Assembly (NCBI GenBank): GCA_030625085.1
Contig: DAOURK010000026.1
Location: 1 to 41,756 of the forward strand
DNA from: Pseudomonadota bacterium
GTDB taxonomy: Bacteria > SZUA-182 > DTGQ01
DNA length: 41,756 nucleotides
Direction: 5' to 3'
In this document: one piece after another, positions 23,597 through 31,697 of the stretch
Layout of the letters: each line of letters begins with the position of its first letter
Numbering within the stretch: the first letter of the stretch is position 1
Program-made: the position numbers and the translations under genes
Notes under the pieces: model-generated
Seen by the model: the letters and a program-made list of their open reading frames with translations, nothing else
What the model was told of the DNA's origin: nothing
The model's database searches: none

Positions 23597-25195
23597 ATGA
23601 CAATTGAAAAGCTAGCCTTAAAAAAAGCCACAGATATACAAAATCCAAGTTCCTCGGTTTCATTGTTAATGATCGAAGACAGTCCTCAAGATCAAAAAAT
23701 AATTGAGAATGTTATATTAAATGGTCCTATGGATATTTCTATCACCACAGTAACTACAGGGGAAGAAGGGTTGCAGTTAGTAGGAAAATATCATTTTGAT
23801 ATAATTCTTTTAAATTATTCTTTGCCCAGAATGGATGGATTAAAGTTTCTTAGTTTCATGAAAAAAATGGGATATAACATCCCCACAATTATGATTACTG
23901 AGCATGGTAATGAGAGGATTGCTGTTCAAGCTATGAAAATTGGAGTATATGATTATATAAATAAGTGTGGAGAATATTTACCAAAACTCAATTTGGTTAT
24001 TCAAAGAGCCCTGGAACAGCATGAAATAAGTATCCAACAAGAAGAGTTAAAAGAGAGGACTTCTTACATCAATAAACGGCTACAACAGGAAAAGCAAAAA
24101 TTTGAGAACATTGTCAGCGCCATAGGTGCAGGATTGGTAATTATTGACAAAAATTTCCGAATCATCTGGGCTAATCGAACTATGGAAGAATGGTTTCGAT
24201 CTACATTTGACCAAAATCTTGAAGGAATGCCTTGCCATGTCTTATTTCAACAAGGCGAAAAAATTTGTGAGAAGTGCGCCCTGAAAAAAATTTTTAAAAC
24301 CGGTGTCATTCAAGGTAAAAATTTTCAAACAGGTGTCATCCAGCGTTTAAAACATAGTATGACTAATAGGGATGGAGAACGAAGGCATTATCAATTTACC
24401 TCCACACCTCTGGTAGATATCCATGGGAAAATAAACCAGGTGCTCTGTTTAATACAGGACATCTCTCATCAAATTGATATGCAACTAAAATTAATTCAAT
24501 CGGAAAAATTAGCTGCCATTGGAGAACTGGCCAGCGGATTAGCTCATCAGTTGAATAATCCGCTGGTGGGCATTTTAAATTATGCTCAACTGCTCCAAAG
24601 AAAAATCAAGCCGGATGAACCTAATCGGGAGTTGCTCGACACAGTTGAACGAGGAGCCAGGCAGTGTAAAGATATTGTAGGAAATCTATTAAATTTCTCG
24701 CGCCCTCACCATTTTAATTATGAAGTACTGGATTTACGAAATATCCTTGATAATACTTTGATACTGATTGAAAATAGATTAAAAATTAAAAATATCATTA
24801 TCATTATAGATATTGTTAATTCGCTCCCTCTCATAGAGGGGAATTCTACCCAGCTCCAACAAGTCTTTTTGAATATTCTAATGAACTCACTTCAGGCTAT
24901 GCCAGAGGGCGGAGAAATTAAGATCTCCGCCAATTCAGTTTATCGTCATAAGCAAGGTTATTGTATGGTGAAACTTTCCGATTCCGGCGCCGGCATACCT
25001 GAATCGATTAAGGATAAAATTTTTGACCCTTTTTTCACCACCAAAGATCAAGATCAAGGGACGGGTCTTGGGCTTAGTATTGCCTATGGTATTATCAAAG
25101 CCCATAATGGGAAAATCGAGGTAAAAAGTGTGAAGGGGAAAGGGACCACATTTATACTTACTTTTCCCATTGCCCGGCAAAACGATAATTACTAA
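23597..25195 (+). CDS. Receiver-PAS-histidine kinase with a degenerate receiver domain
   Basis: This is a 532-residue soluble sensor kinase. Receiver fold at about 21-137: MIEDSP supplies the acidic pair, but the phospho-acceptor position in IILLNYSLPRMDG is N73 instead of Asp. A PAS domain follows (about 170-290) with a cysteine cluster PCHVLFQQ...CEKCALKK, like those of redox- or metal-sensing PAS domains. HisKA has H317 in AHQLNNPL, and HATPase_c has the N-box FLNILMNSLQAMP, DSGAGIP and GTGLGLSIAYG. It has no membrane segments, so it senses cytoplasmic signals. The receiver probably acts as an interaction module, not a phosphorelay. It lies 54 nt upstream of the NtrC-type gene and probably phosphorylates that protein. 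Confidence 0.9.
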   Translation: MTIEKLALKKATDIQNPSSSVSLLMIEDSPQDQKIIENVILNGPMDISITTVTTGEEGLQLVGKYHFDIILLNYSLPRMDGLKFLSFMKKMGYNIPTIMITEHGNERIAVQAMKIGVYDYINKCGEYLPKLNLVIQRALEQHEISIQQEELKERTSYINKRLQQEKQKFENIVSAIGAGLVIIDKNFRIIWANRTMEEWFRSTFDQNLEGMPCHVLFQQGEKICEKCALKKIFKTGVIQGKNFQTGVIQRLKHSMTNRDGERRHYQFTSTPLVDIHGKINQVLCLIQDISHQIDMQLKLIQSEKLAAIGELASGLAHQLNNPLVGILNYAQLLQRKIKPDEPNRELLDTVERGARQCKDIVGNLLNFSRPHHFNYEVLDLRNILDNTLILIENRLKIKNIIIIIDIVNSLPLIEGNSTQLQQVFLNILMNSLQAMPEGGEIKISANSVYRHKQGYCMVKLSDSGAGIPESIKDKIFDPFFTTKDQDQGTGLGLSIAYGIIKAHNGKIEVKSVKGKGTTFILTFPIARQNDNY

Positions 25196-25249
25196 ACCGG
25201 TAACATTTTTTCACTAATTATATAGCGCTTTCAAGAAAGGCAGTAAAGG

Positions 25250-26656
25250 ATGGATAATATCGAAAGGGAGAAAGCTAGAATTCTGGTTGTTGATGATGAG
25301 GAATATACACGGGGATTTTTTAAAAATCTTCTGGGAGAAGAAGGATACGAAGTGCTGGTTTGTGCCAATGGGCAGGAGGCTTTAAATCTGTGCGACCAAA
25401 TAGTATTTGATTTAATTCTCTTGGATTTAAAAATCCCCGGGAATTTGGATGGAATAGAGGTCCTGAAAAAAATAAAAAAAATATGCCCAAGCACTATAGT
25501 TATTATGATAAGTGGGCACGGAACATTAGAAATTGCCGTCAAGGCTGTAAAACTGGGCGCTGAAAATTTTCTCTCTAAACCATTTAATAGTGTGGAAGAG
25601 GTCCTTATCCATATCGAAAAAGCTTTACAATATCAAAAAATAGTTAATGAGAATAAATTTCTCCATGAACAGCTTACCCTCCAGATGACCAACCGGAATA
25701 TGATAGGCAGTTCTCCGGAACTGAAAAAAATCTTTGACTTAATACGAAAGGTTTCCCCTTTGGACACCAATATTCTCTTGATAGGAGATAGTGGAACAGG
25801 CAAGGAATTGGTTGCAGATGCTGTCCATAAAAACAGCCCGAGACGGAACAAAAGGTTCATGACTGTTCATTGTGGCGCCCTTCCGGAAAATTTATTAGAA
25901 ACTACCCTCTTTGGTTATGAGGAGGGGGCCTTTACTGATGCCAAAAAAAGAACCAAGGGCTATTTCGAGGTGGCTGATGGAGGGACCATCTTTTTGGATG
26001 AAATTGGTGAGTCTTCTCTTCATTTGCAGGTAAAATTACTCCGAGTACTTCAGACAGGTGAATTTCAAAGAGTTGGAGGAACAGAGTTGCTACATTCCGA
26101 TATACGTATTATTAGTGCCACGAATATAGATCTTTCCAAAGCAGTGGAAAATAAAAAATTTCGACAGGACCTTTATTTTCGGATAAACGTCATTAACATC
26201 AATATGCCTCCCCTGCGTGATCGAAAGGGAGATATCCCTTTGTTGGCTAATTACTTTATTAATAAATACGCTAAAAGTATGAATAAACCAATACCGACTG
26301 TTTCCTCCGAGGCCATGAAATTATTATTAAATTTTAACTGGCCTGGAAATATACGGCAATTAGAAAATGCCATCGAACGAGCCATTGTTCTTTGTGAGGA
26401 TAATATTATACGGCCTGCCTGCCTTCCTCCGGAAATCAGCATCCTTAATCCCAATCTCATAGGAACTAATTTTTCAACGTTATCTTATAAAGAGGCTAAA
26501 GAAAATTTTGAGAGACACTATTTGACTGGTTTATTACAAACCTATAATAATAATATTGGAGATATAGCCAAAAAATCCGGTATCGATCCTTCAACTATTT
26601 ATCGTAAAATGAGTAAATATAATATTAAATTTAAGCTACAGATAAACACAGATTAA
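25250..26656 (+). CDS. NtrC-family sigma-54-dependent response regulator
   Basis: The 468-residue protein has a receiver at 10-130 (acceptor D59 in ILLDLKIPG, lysine in FLSKPFN). The AAA+ domain carries Walker A GDSGTGKE near 182-189, the sigma-54 contact loop GAFTDA at 226-231 (Gly to Asp at position 5 of GAFTGA), Walker B GGTIFLDEIGE and the arginine finger region. The C-terminal Fis-type HTH is at about 420-460 (IGDIAKKSGIDPSTIYRKM). It activates sigma-54 promoters. It is the partner of the upstream kinase, and an intrinsic terminator follows. Candidate targets carry the sigma-54-like elements listed separately. Confidence 0.93.
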   Translation: MDNIEREKARILVVDDEEYTRGFFKNLLGEEGYEVLVCANGQEALNLCDQIVFDLILLDLKIPGNLDGIEVLKKIKKICPSTIVIMISGHGTLEIAVKAVKLGAENFLSKPFNSVEEVLIHIEKALQYQKIVNENKFLHEQLTLQMTNRNMIGSSPELKKIFDLIRKVSPLDTNILLIGDSGTGKELVADAVHKNSPRRNKRFMTVHCGALPENLLETTLFGYEEGAFTDAKKRTKGYFEVADGGTIFLDEIGESSLHLQVKLLRVLQTGEFQRVGGTELLHSDIRIISATNIDLSKAVENKKFRQDLYFRINVININMPPLRDRKGDIPLLANYFINKYAKSMNKPIPTVSSEAMKLLLNFNWPGNIRQLENAIERAIVLCEDNIIRPACLPPEISILNPNLIGTNFSTLSYKEAKENFERHYLTGLLQTYNNNIGDIAKKSGIDPSTIYRKMSKYNIKFKLQINTD

Positions 26657-26679
26657 AATACAATTTTGTATTTTACATT

Positions 26680-26708
26680 TTTGTAATCAAGCCTGATTAC
26701 AAATTTTT
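26680..26708 (+). terminator. Intrinsic terminator after the kinase/NtrC operon
   Basis: TTTGTAATCA (26680-26689) pairs with TGATTACAAA (26694-26703) around a 4-nt loop and is followed by TTTTT. An AAAATACAATTTTGTATTTT palindrome lies just upstream at 26655-26674. Confidence 0.8.
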
Positions 26709-26760
26709 ATACAGTTTCCAAACAAAATTTTATGCAGTAATCAAGATAAAGAGGACAAAC

Positions 26761-26799
26761 ATGGACCAAAAAATTGCCGTTGATAATACAAATTGGTAA
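26761..26799 (+). CDS. 12-residue micro-ORF with good ribosome binding site
   Basis: AAGAGGA sits 6 nt before ATG, and the frame reads MDQKIAVDNTNW then TAA. Nothing else marks it as a gene, and it lies beyond the terminator of the kinase/NtrC operon. It could be a leader peptide, a gene remnant or chance. A segment resembling the peptidase promoter (TGCAAAACTTATTCCA) lies at 26897-26912. Confidence 0.15.
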   Translation: MDQKIAVDNTNW

Positions 26800-26916
26800 T
26801 CTTCCTCCATTCTCATTTCCTCCTTGTTACGATGCTAAGAAGCTAAAAATATACTGCATTTGGCTCATGGCTTACATTATTTATCCATATTAATTATGCA
26901 AAACTTATTCCAAACT

Positions 26917-28374
26917 TCACCCTTTTAGCACAGCCAAAGGAATCAGTTTAGCTATTTTTTTACCAATTCCCACTTTATGAACGATATTAACAACATTAGC
27001 CACATCCTTATAGGCCTCGGAGATCTCTTCGACAACTGTCCGCTTTCCGGCAGAACGTAACAAAATCCCACGATCTTCCATTTCGCGAACAATGGCTCTG
27101 CCCTTAGCTGCTTTGGCAGCTTGATGCCTGCTCATAAGCCGGCCGGCCCCATGGCATGTACTGCCAAAGGTTTCCAGCATGGCTTTTTCAGTACCAACTA
27201 AAACAAATGAATATCTGCCCATATCACCCGGGATTAAGACCGGCTGGCCGATATCCTTATAATCTGCCGGCAAGGATGGATGATGCGGAGGGAAAGCCCG
27301 GGTGGCGCCTTTTCGATGAACACACAGTTTTTGCCTTTTCCCCCCAAAGGAAAATTCCTCAATCTTGGCAATATTGTGGCAGACATCATAGACTAAATCC
27401 AACCCTAAGTCTTTTAATGAGCGGCCGAGAACTTGCTGAAAACTCTCCCGAACCCAGTGAGTCATCAATTGCCGGTTAGTAAAGGCAAAATTAGCCGCAC
27501 AGGCCATGGCTGAAAGATATCTTCTGCCTTCTTTAGACTCAACAGGAGCGCAGGCTAATTGTTTATCGGGAAGCTCAATTCCATATTTTTTAGCAGCATC
27601 CAACATGACATCCAAATAGTCTCCGCAGACCTGATGACCAAGCCCCCGGGAACCCGAGTGAATCATAATAGTAATTCCCTCGCTTTCAAGTCCAATCACC
27701 TTGGCCACCTTCTCATCAAAAATTTCAGCAATATAAGCGATTTCAATAAAATGATTTCCAGCACCAAGGGTCCCCAGTTGAGGTCTTCCCCGCTCAAGGG
27801 CCCTTTTGGAAATCCGGTCAGGATCTGCCCCCTGAATACAGCCCCTCTCTTCAATATGCTCCAGATCTTGGGGAACACCATACCCTCGTTCAATAGCCCA
27901 GGCCACTCCGCAAGCCAGGACCTCTGATTCATCCACCGGATTCAGTTTCAAATCCTTTCTTTTTGAGCCTACGCCGGAGGGGATGTTTCGGTAAATAGCA
28001 TTAATCAACTCTCGAATATTCCCCTTGATTTCATCCTTCTTCAGGTTGGACCGCATCAATCTGACACCGCAATTGATATCATAACCTACGCCACCAGGTG
28101 AGACGATACCCCTTTTAAGATCAAAAGCCGCCACCCCGCCGATTGGGAACCCATATCCCAAATGAATGTCAGGCATGGCCAAAGATTGGCCGACAATACC
28201 GGGCAAACAGGCTACATTGGCTACCTGGGTCAGGCTCATATCCTTTTGAATGTCCTTTAACATTCTTTCATCAGCGTAGACAATCCCATCGGTATTCATT
28301 TTCCCCTCTCGGGGAATTCTCCAGCGAAAATCATCAATTTTTTGCACCTTCGGGCTATTCTCTGCTGAGACCAT
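26917..28374 (-). CDS. rtcB: RNA-splicing ligase RtcB
   Basis: The 485-residue protein has the complete set of RtcB motifs: PDIHLGYGFPIGGVAA, GYDINCGVRL with the metal-binding cysteine, GTLGAGNHFIE, HSGSRGLGHQV, VCHNIAKIE, HRKGATRAFPPHHP and the guanylated histidine H408 in STCHGAGRLMSR. It joins 2',3'-cyclic phosphate or 3'-phosphate RNA ends to 5'-OH ends using GTP. It is downstream of the archease and amrS genes on the same strand, separated from archease by 252 bp that hold a REP palindrome and a MITE. Archease is the known activator of RtcB, so the grouping is functional. Length and the GYGFPIGG motif match the long archaeal-like RtcB class. Confidence 0.96.
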   Translation of the reverse strand: MVSAENSPKVQKIDDFRWRIPREGKMNTDGIVYADERMLKDIQKDMSLTQVANVACLPGIVGQSLAMPDIHLGYGFPIGGVAAFDLKRGIVSPGGVGYDINCGVRLMRSNLKKDEIKGNIRELINAIYRNIPSGVGSKRKDLKLNPVDESEVLACGVAWAIERGYGVPQDLEHIEERGCIQGADPDRISKRALERGRPQLGTLGAGNHFIEIAYIAEIFDEKVAKVIGLESEGITIMIHSGSRGLGHQVCGDYLDVMLDAAKKYGIELPDKQLACAPVESKEGRRYLSAMACAANFAFTNRQLMTHWVRESFQQVLGRSLKDLGLDLVYDVCHNIAKIEEFSFGGKRQKLCVHRKGATRAFPPHHPSLPADYKDIGQPVLIPGDMGRYSFVLVGTEKAMLETFGSTCHGAGRLMSRHQAAKAAKGRAIVREMEDRGILLRSAGKRTVVEEISEAYKDVANVVNIVHKVGIGKKIAKLIPLAVLKG

Positions 28375-28425
28375 TTGTTATCCCCACTATTATGCTATAG
28401 ATTTTCATATATTAAATTTCATACT

Positions 28426-28453
28426 GTAGCACAGGGCTAAAGCCCTGCGCTAC
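28426..28453. repeat. 28-bp REP-like palindrome
   Basis: GTAGCACAGGGCTAAAGCCCTGCGCTAC is palindromic with one mismatch pair in the outer arm. It is the compact form of the structure at 12647-12718 and lies between archease and rtcB. It could act as a transcript-stabilising or attenuating hairpin. Confidence 0.75.
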
Positions 28454-28502
28454 TTTTGATTAAATATCGATTAGGTAATTATTTATCTAAAAATCTATAT
28501 AT

Positions 28503-28603
28503 GATGAATTCGTAAAAAGTCATTTTTACAAAATTTGGATTACATAAATTTAATAAGTTATGTTGTGCGAAATCCCCAATTTAGGACTTTTTACGAGACC
28601 ATC
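28503..28603 (+). mobile_element. MITE-family element, copy 4 (101 bp)
   Basis: It runs from GATGAATTCGTAAAAAGTC to GACTTTTTACGAGACCATC, flanked by 6-bp direct repeats ATATAT (28497-28502 and 28604-28609). The AT-rich flank makes this duplication weaker evidence than the others. The core matches copy 3. It is inserted between the archease and rtcB genes. Confidence 0.85.
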
Positions 28604-28626
28604 ATATATGCTCGTTAGTTATTTTT

Positions 28627-29052
28627 TTAAACATCCAAAATAATTTTTGTTTCATAAAGATCATTCTTTTTTTGTATTGACAGTTGATGATAGGTCACAG
28701 CCTTAATTTCTGTTTTTATTTCGTGACGCTTCGGATCAAATTTTTCTCCCCACCCAATGGCGTGCACTCGATTTTCATCCAGAGATTGAATTTCACATGT
28801 TCGAAATAGCCACTGATCAGTTTCAAACAGATAAAGATACTCACTCAACCAGGAAACCAGAAGTCTTTCCCAACCCTTATTTTTAACGCTAATCATTTTT
28901 TTTTGAGAAGGTTTGATCTGTTCAGGTTCAGTGAGAATCGCAAAAAAGGCCTTAAATGCATTTTGAAAGAGATCTCTATGGGTTGGACCATAGACCCTTA
29001 TTCCAATATCCGCCGTATGCTCAAAAAAATCATAACCCCGATAGGCATTCAT
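28627..29052 (-). CDS. Archease (RtcB activator)
   Basis: The 141-residue protein begins with the archease signature YDFFEHTADIGIRVYG and has the central GWERLLVSWLSEYLYLFE segment and AVTYHQLSIQKK near the C-terminus. The metal-coordinating aspartate of HTAD and the C-terminal aspartate of ILDV are present. Archease promotes guanylation and multiple turnover of RtcB. It overlaps the upstream amrS gene by 4 nt (ATGA) and precedes rtcB, although a MITE now lies between the two. Confidence 0.93.
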   Translation of the reverse strand: MNAYRGYDFFEHTADIGIRVYGPTHRDLFQNAFKAFFAILTEPEQIKPSQKKMISVKNKGWERLLVSWLSEYLYLFETDQWLFRTCEIQSLDENRVHAIGWGEKFDPKRHEIKTEIKAVTYHQLSIQKKNDLYETKIILDV

Positions 29053-30065
29053 GTAAGATTAACCCCGTCTATCTCGGCCCCACAAGAGGGACAGAGAGAA
29101 TCATCGATAATATGATTGGCTTGAATAAGATACCCCATCCTTTGAATGAGCAATTTCCCACATTTATAGCAATAGGTATTTTCACCCTCATCCCCAGGGA
29201 TATTGCCCGTGTATACATACCGCAAACCTGCTTTTTTCCCGATGTCTCTGACCTTCTGCAACGTTTCAATCGGGGTCCTTGGTTCATTAGTCAATTTATA
29301 GGTCGGATAAAATTGCGTTACATGCCAGGGGATACCCGGATCAATAGCTACGATAAATTGGGCGATCTTGGTCAATTCTTCTTCAGAATCGTTGTGATGG
29401 GGAATAACCAGGGTAGTCACTTCAACCCAGACTCCCAATTCATGGTATAATTGAATGGATTCCAGAACCGGCTGAAGTTTGGCCCCGCATAATTTTTGAT
29501 GTTGTTTTTCATCAAAGCTTTTCAAATCAATATTAGCCCCGTCGATAGCCGTATACGCTGATTGTAAAGCTTCAGGAGTAATGTAGCCATTGGTTACAAA
29601 CACATTTTTTATTCCCTGCTCATGAGCTAATCGAGCTGTATCTAAAGCATATTCCAAAAATATGGTCGGCTCTGTATATGTATAGGCTATGCTCTTGCAC
29701 TGATAGTTTTTAGCCAGTTTTACGATTTGTTCCGGAGAAAGGCTTTTACCAACAATTTCCCCTTCTCCTTTAGTCACTTGTGAAATGGAAAAATTTTGAC
29801 AATGCAGACAATGAAAATTGCAGCCAACCGTCGCTATAGAAAAACTGCGACTCCCCGGCTGAAAATGAAAAAGCGGCTTTTTTTCAATCGGGTCTACATT
29901 GTCGGCGATAGTCCTTCCATATACCAAACTATACAATATACCATCTACATTCCTTCTCACTCCGCAGACCCCCACCTTGCCGGGAGGAATCAAACACCGA
30001 TGACTGCAAAGGTAACACTGAATTTTTTGTTCATCTTTTTTCTCATAAAATTGAGCTTCTTTCAT
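29049..30065 (-). CDS. amrS: AmmeMemoRadiSam-system radical SAM enzyme AmrS
   Basis: The 338-residue radical SAM protein has an N-terminal cysteine set (C17, C20, C24, C34; CYLCSHRCLIPPGKVGVCGV). The cluster motif CNFHCLHC (C82, C86, C89) follows, then YTEPTIFLEYALD, a DLKSFD segment, the metal-binding-like HITQFYP equivalent HVTQFYPTYK, and a C-terminal zinc ribbon CYKCG...CPSCG. This is the AmrS family, usually found with AmrA/AmrB; the reaction is not well defined. Pyruvate formate-lyase activase relatives lack the C-terminal ribbon. It starts the amrS-archease-rtcB group; amrA and amrB are not in the window. Confidence 0.9.
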   Translation of the reverse strand: MKEAQFYEKKDEQKIQCYLCSHRCLIPPGKVGVCGVRRNVDGILYSLVYGRTIADNVDPIEKKPLFHFQPGSRSFSIATVGCNFHCLHCQNFSISQVTKGEGEIVGKSLSPEQIVKLAKNYQCKSIAYTYTEPTIFLEYALDTARLAHEQGIKNVFVTNGYITPEALQSAYTAIDGANIDLKSFDEKQHQKLCGAKLQPVLESIQLYHELGVWVEVTTLVIPHHNDSEEELTKIAQFIVAIDPGIPWHVTQFYPTYKLTNEPRTPIETLQKVRDIGKKAGLRYVYTGNIPGDEGENTYCYKCGKLLIQRMGYLIQANHIIDDSLCPSCGAEIDGVNLT

Positions 30066-30465
30066 TATCCCTTTACCATGTATTCTATAAATTGATAATT
30101 ATTCCTAAATATCATTTGCCACTTTAGATATCATTTTTAAAAGGTTTAGCAATGATAAATATTATTATAAAACAGATAGTTATGATTTACCCCATGGATC
30201 AAAATAACAAGTGTGGTTATAAGATTATTTTACATTTAATAGTTGATACCCCTTTTTAGACATTTATTTATGATAATCTTTTTACATGTATTCTACAATA
30301 CTTTATAAATTTTTTAAACCCATTTTTTAACTTAAATTAATCCTCATGAAAAACGTTATTTATTTCATCAAAATCGTTAAAGGAGACAAGATTAAAAAAA
30401 TTTATCGGATTTTTATTGTTATCCTATCCAATCATGTTTTATTGTTAGATGTTTAAAAGCGCCTA
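30066..30465. other. AT-rich intergenic region, nothing recognised
   Basis: This 400-bp gap between amrS and the IS630 remnant is about as AT-rich as any part of the window. I see no gene, stable hairpin or recognisable promoter element. The 5' part of the decayed transposase gene is missing from it. Confidence 0.5.
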
Positions 30466-31055
30466 TTCGACCCAAGGTATCCGGTAGGCTGCATGGACGA
30501 ATCCCCAAAAATGTTGTTCGCAGAGACAAAAGTTCCTATTCCGGCATCGCCAGGGCACACTTCTATACACGATTATGAATACATGCGTTGTGGTGTGCGT
30601 AATATTTTTCTCGCCTGTGAACCTTTGGCAGGAAGAGGCATGGTGAAGATCACCGAAATAAAAACAAAGAGGGACTGGGCTTATTTTCTGGAAGAGATTG
30701 CTGGTCAATATGAAAACGCCTAAAATTAACACTGGTAATGGACAATCTGAATACGCACGTACCCGGCTGGCTTTATGAAACCTTTCCTCCAGATAAGGCA
30801 AAGGCGTTATGGGATAAATTTGAGTTTGTGTATACTCCCAAGCAAGGAAGTTGGTTGAATATGGCAGAGATAGACTTGAATGTGCTGATGGGGCAGTGTC
30901 TGGACAGAAGGATTGATTATATTGAGATTGTCAGAAAAGAGGTCCAGGCATGGTAGAAATTCAGAAACAACAAAGCCTCCAAGGTTAACTGGCAGTTTGC
31001 TGCTGAGAATGTTTGGATAAAAGTATCTCGACTTTATCCGGCACTAGAAAGTTGA
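30466..31055 (+). pseudogene. IS630-family transposase, truncated and frameshifted
   Basis: Three pieces in the order of an IS630 transposase C-terminal half can be read. The first is FDPRYPVGCMDESPKMLF through IHDYEYMRCGVRNIFLACEP (ends 30723). After a +1/-1 shift near 30715 comes KLTLVMDNLNTHVPGWLYETFPP through KQGSWLNMAEIDL (stop TAG at 30954). In the same frame past that stop follows KFRNNKASKVNWQF to 31055. The catalytic D of MDNLNTH and E of NMAEIDL are present, but the N-terminal half is absent and there are two inactivating changes. It is a dead element. Confidence 0.88.
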
Positions 31056-31075
31056 CATTACACCAGCGAGAATTG

Positions 31076-31477
31076 TTAATTTCTTTGGATTGGTCCGTCG
31101 GCCATATATCCGCCTTGTCCAAGTACCTTGGCAACCATAATTTTTAACATCTCAATATTAAGGGGCTTAGTAATATAATCAAATGCGCCATTGCTCATAG
31201 CATTGAGATAGGTTTCCAATTCTCCGAAAGCTGTCATGACAATAAATTGTATATCAGTATGGAGGCTTTTTACCTCACGAAGTAACTCCAGTCCTCCCAT
31301 ACAAGGCATGTTGATGTCAGTAATGATTAAATCCGGAGTAATTTTTCTTACGACCTGCAAGGCTTCACTTCCATTCTCCGCTATCATCACATCGTATCCT
31401 TCATCGGATAAAATATCCTGAATGATACTGCACATATTAATTTCATCATCAACAATTAAGATTCGCTTGGCATCCAT
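31076..31477 (-). CDS. Orphan single-domain response regulator
   Basis: The 133-residue product is a stand-alone receiver: RILIVDDEINM, acceptor D54 in LIITDINMP, MTAFGELET and the lysine of DYITKPLN. There is no output domain; the last 15 residues are non-globular. It would act through protein contacts, for example in a phosphorelay or on a machine. A good sigma-54-like element lies 59 bp upstream on the same strand, which suggests control by an NtrC-type activator such as the one at 25250. It ends 20 bp from the IS630 remnant. Confidence 0.9.
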   Translation of the reverse strand: MDAKRILIVDDEINMCSIIQDILSDEGYDVMIAENGSEALQVVRKITPDLIITDINMPCMGGLELLREVKSLHTDIQFIVMTAFGELETYLNAMSNGAFDYITKPLNIEMLKIMVAKVLGQGGYMADGPIQRN

Positions 31478-31535
31478 TATTGTGTCCCCTCTCGGTTATG
31501 AATAGAAGAATGTGTAATCGCTTTTTTCATATATA

Positions 31536-31551
31536 AGCAAATTCGATGCCA
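31536..31551 (-). promoter_or_regulatory. Sigma-54-like -24/-12 promoter for the orphan receiver
   Basis: On the minus strand TGGCAT-N5-TTGCT departs from TGGCAC-N5-TTGCW at one position only and has the correct spacing. It ends 59 bp before the start codon at 31477. This is the best sigma-54 match in the window by position and sequence. Confidence 0.6.
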
Positions 31552-31697
31552 ATACTGTTCGTTGAGGTAAGTGTATGTTAATTGCTTGAAATATTTAGCT
31601 AATTATCGTATCAAATAATAATGCCCCTACTACAATGTAAAGTGAAGATTTCGCACACCATGACCAAATAGTTATCAATATAACAGAAGCCCTGGAC

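Noticed and set aside
30493-30956. Two separate small hypothetical genes
   Set aside because: Together with the sequence after 30956 they read as one frameshifted and interrupted IS630 transposase.
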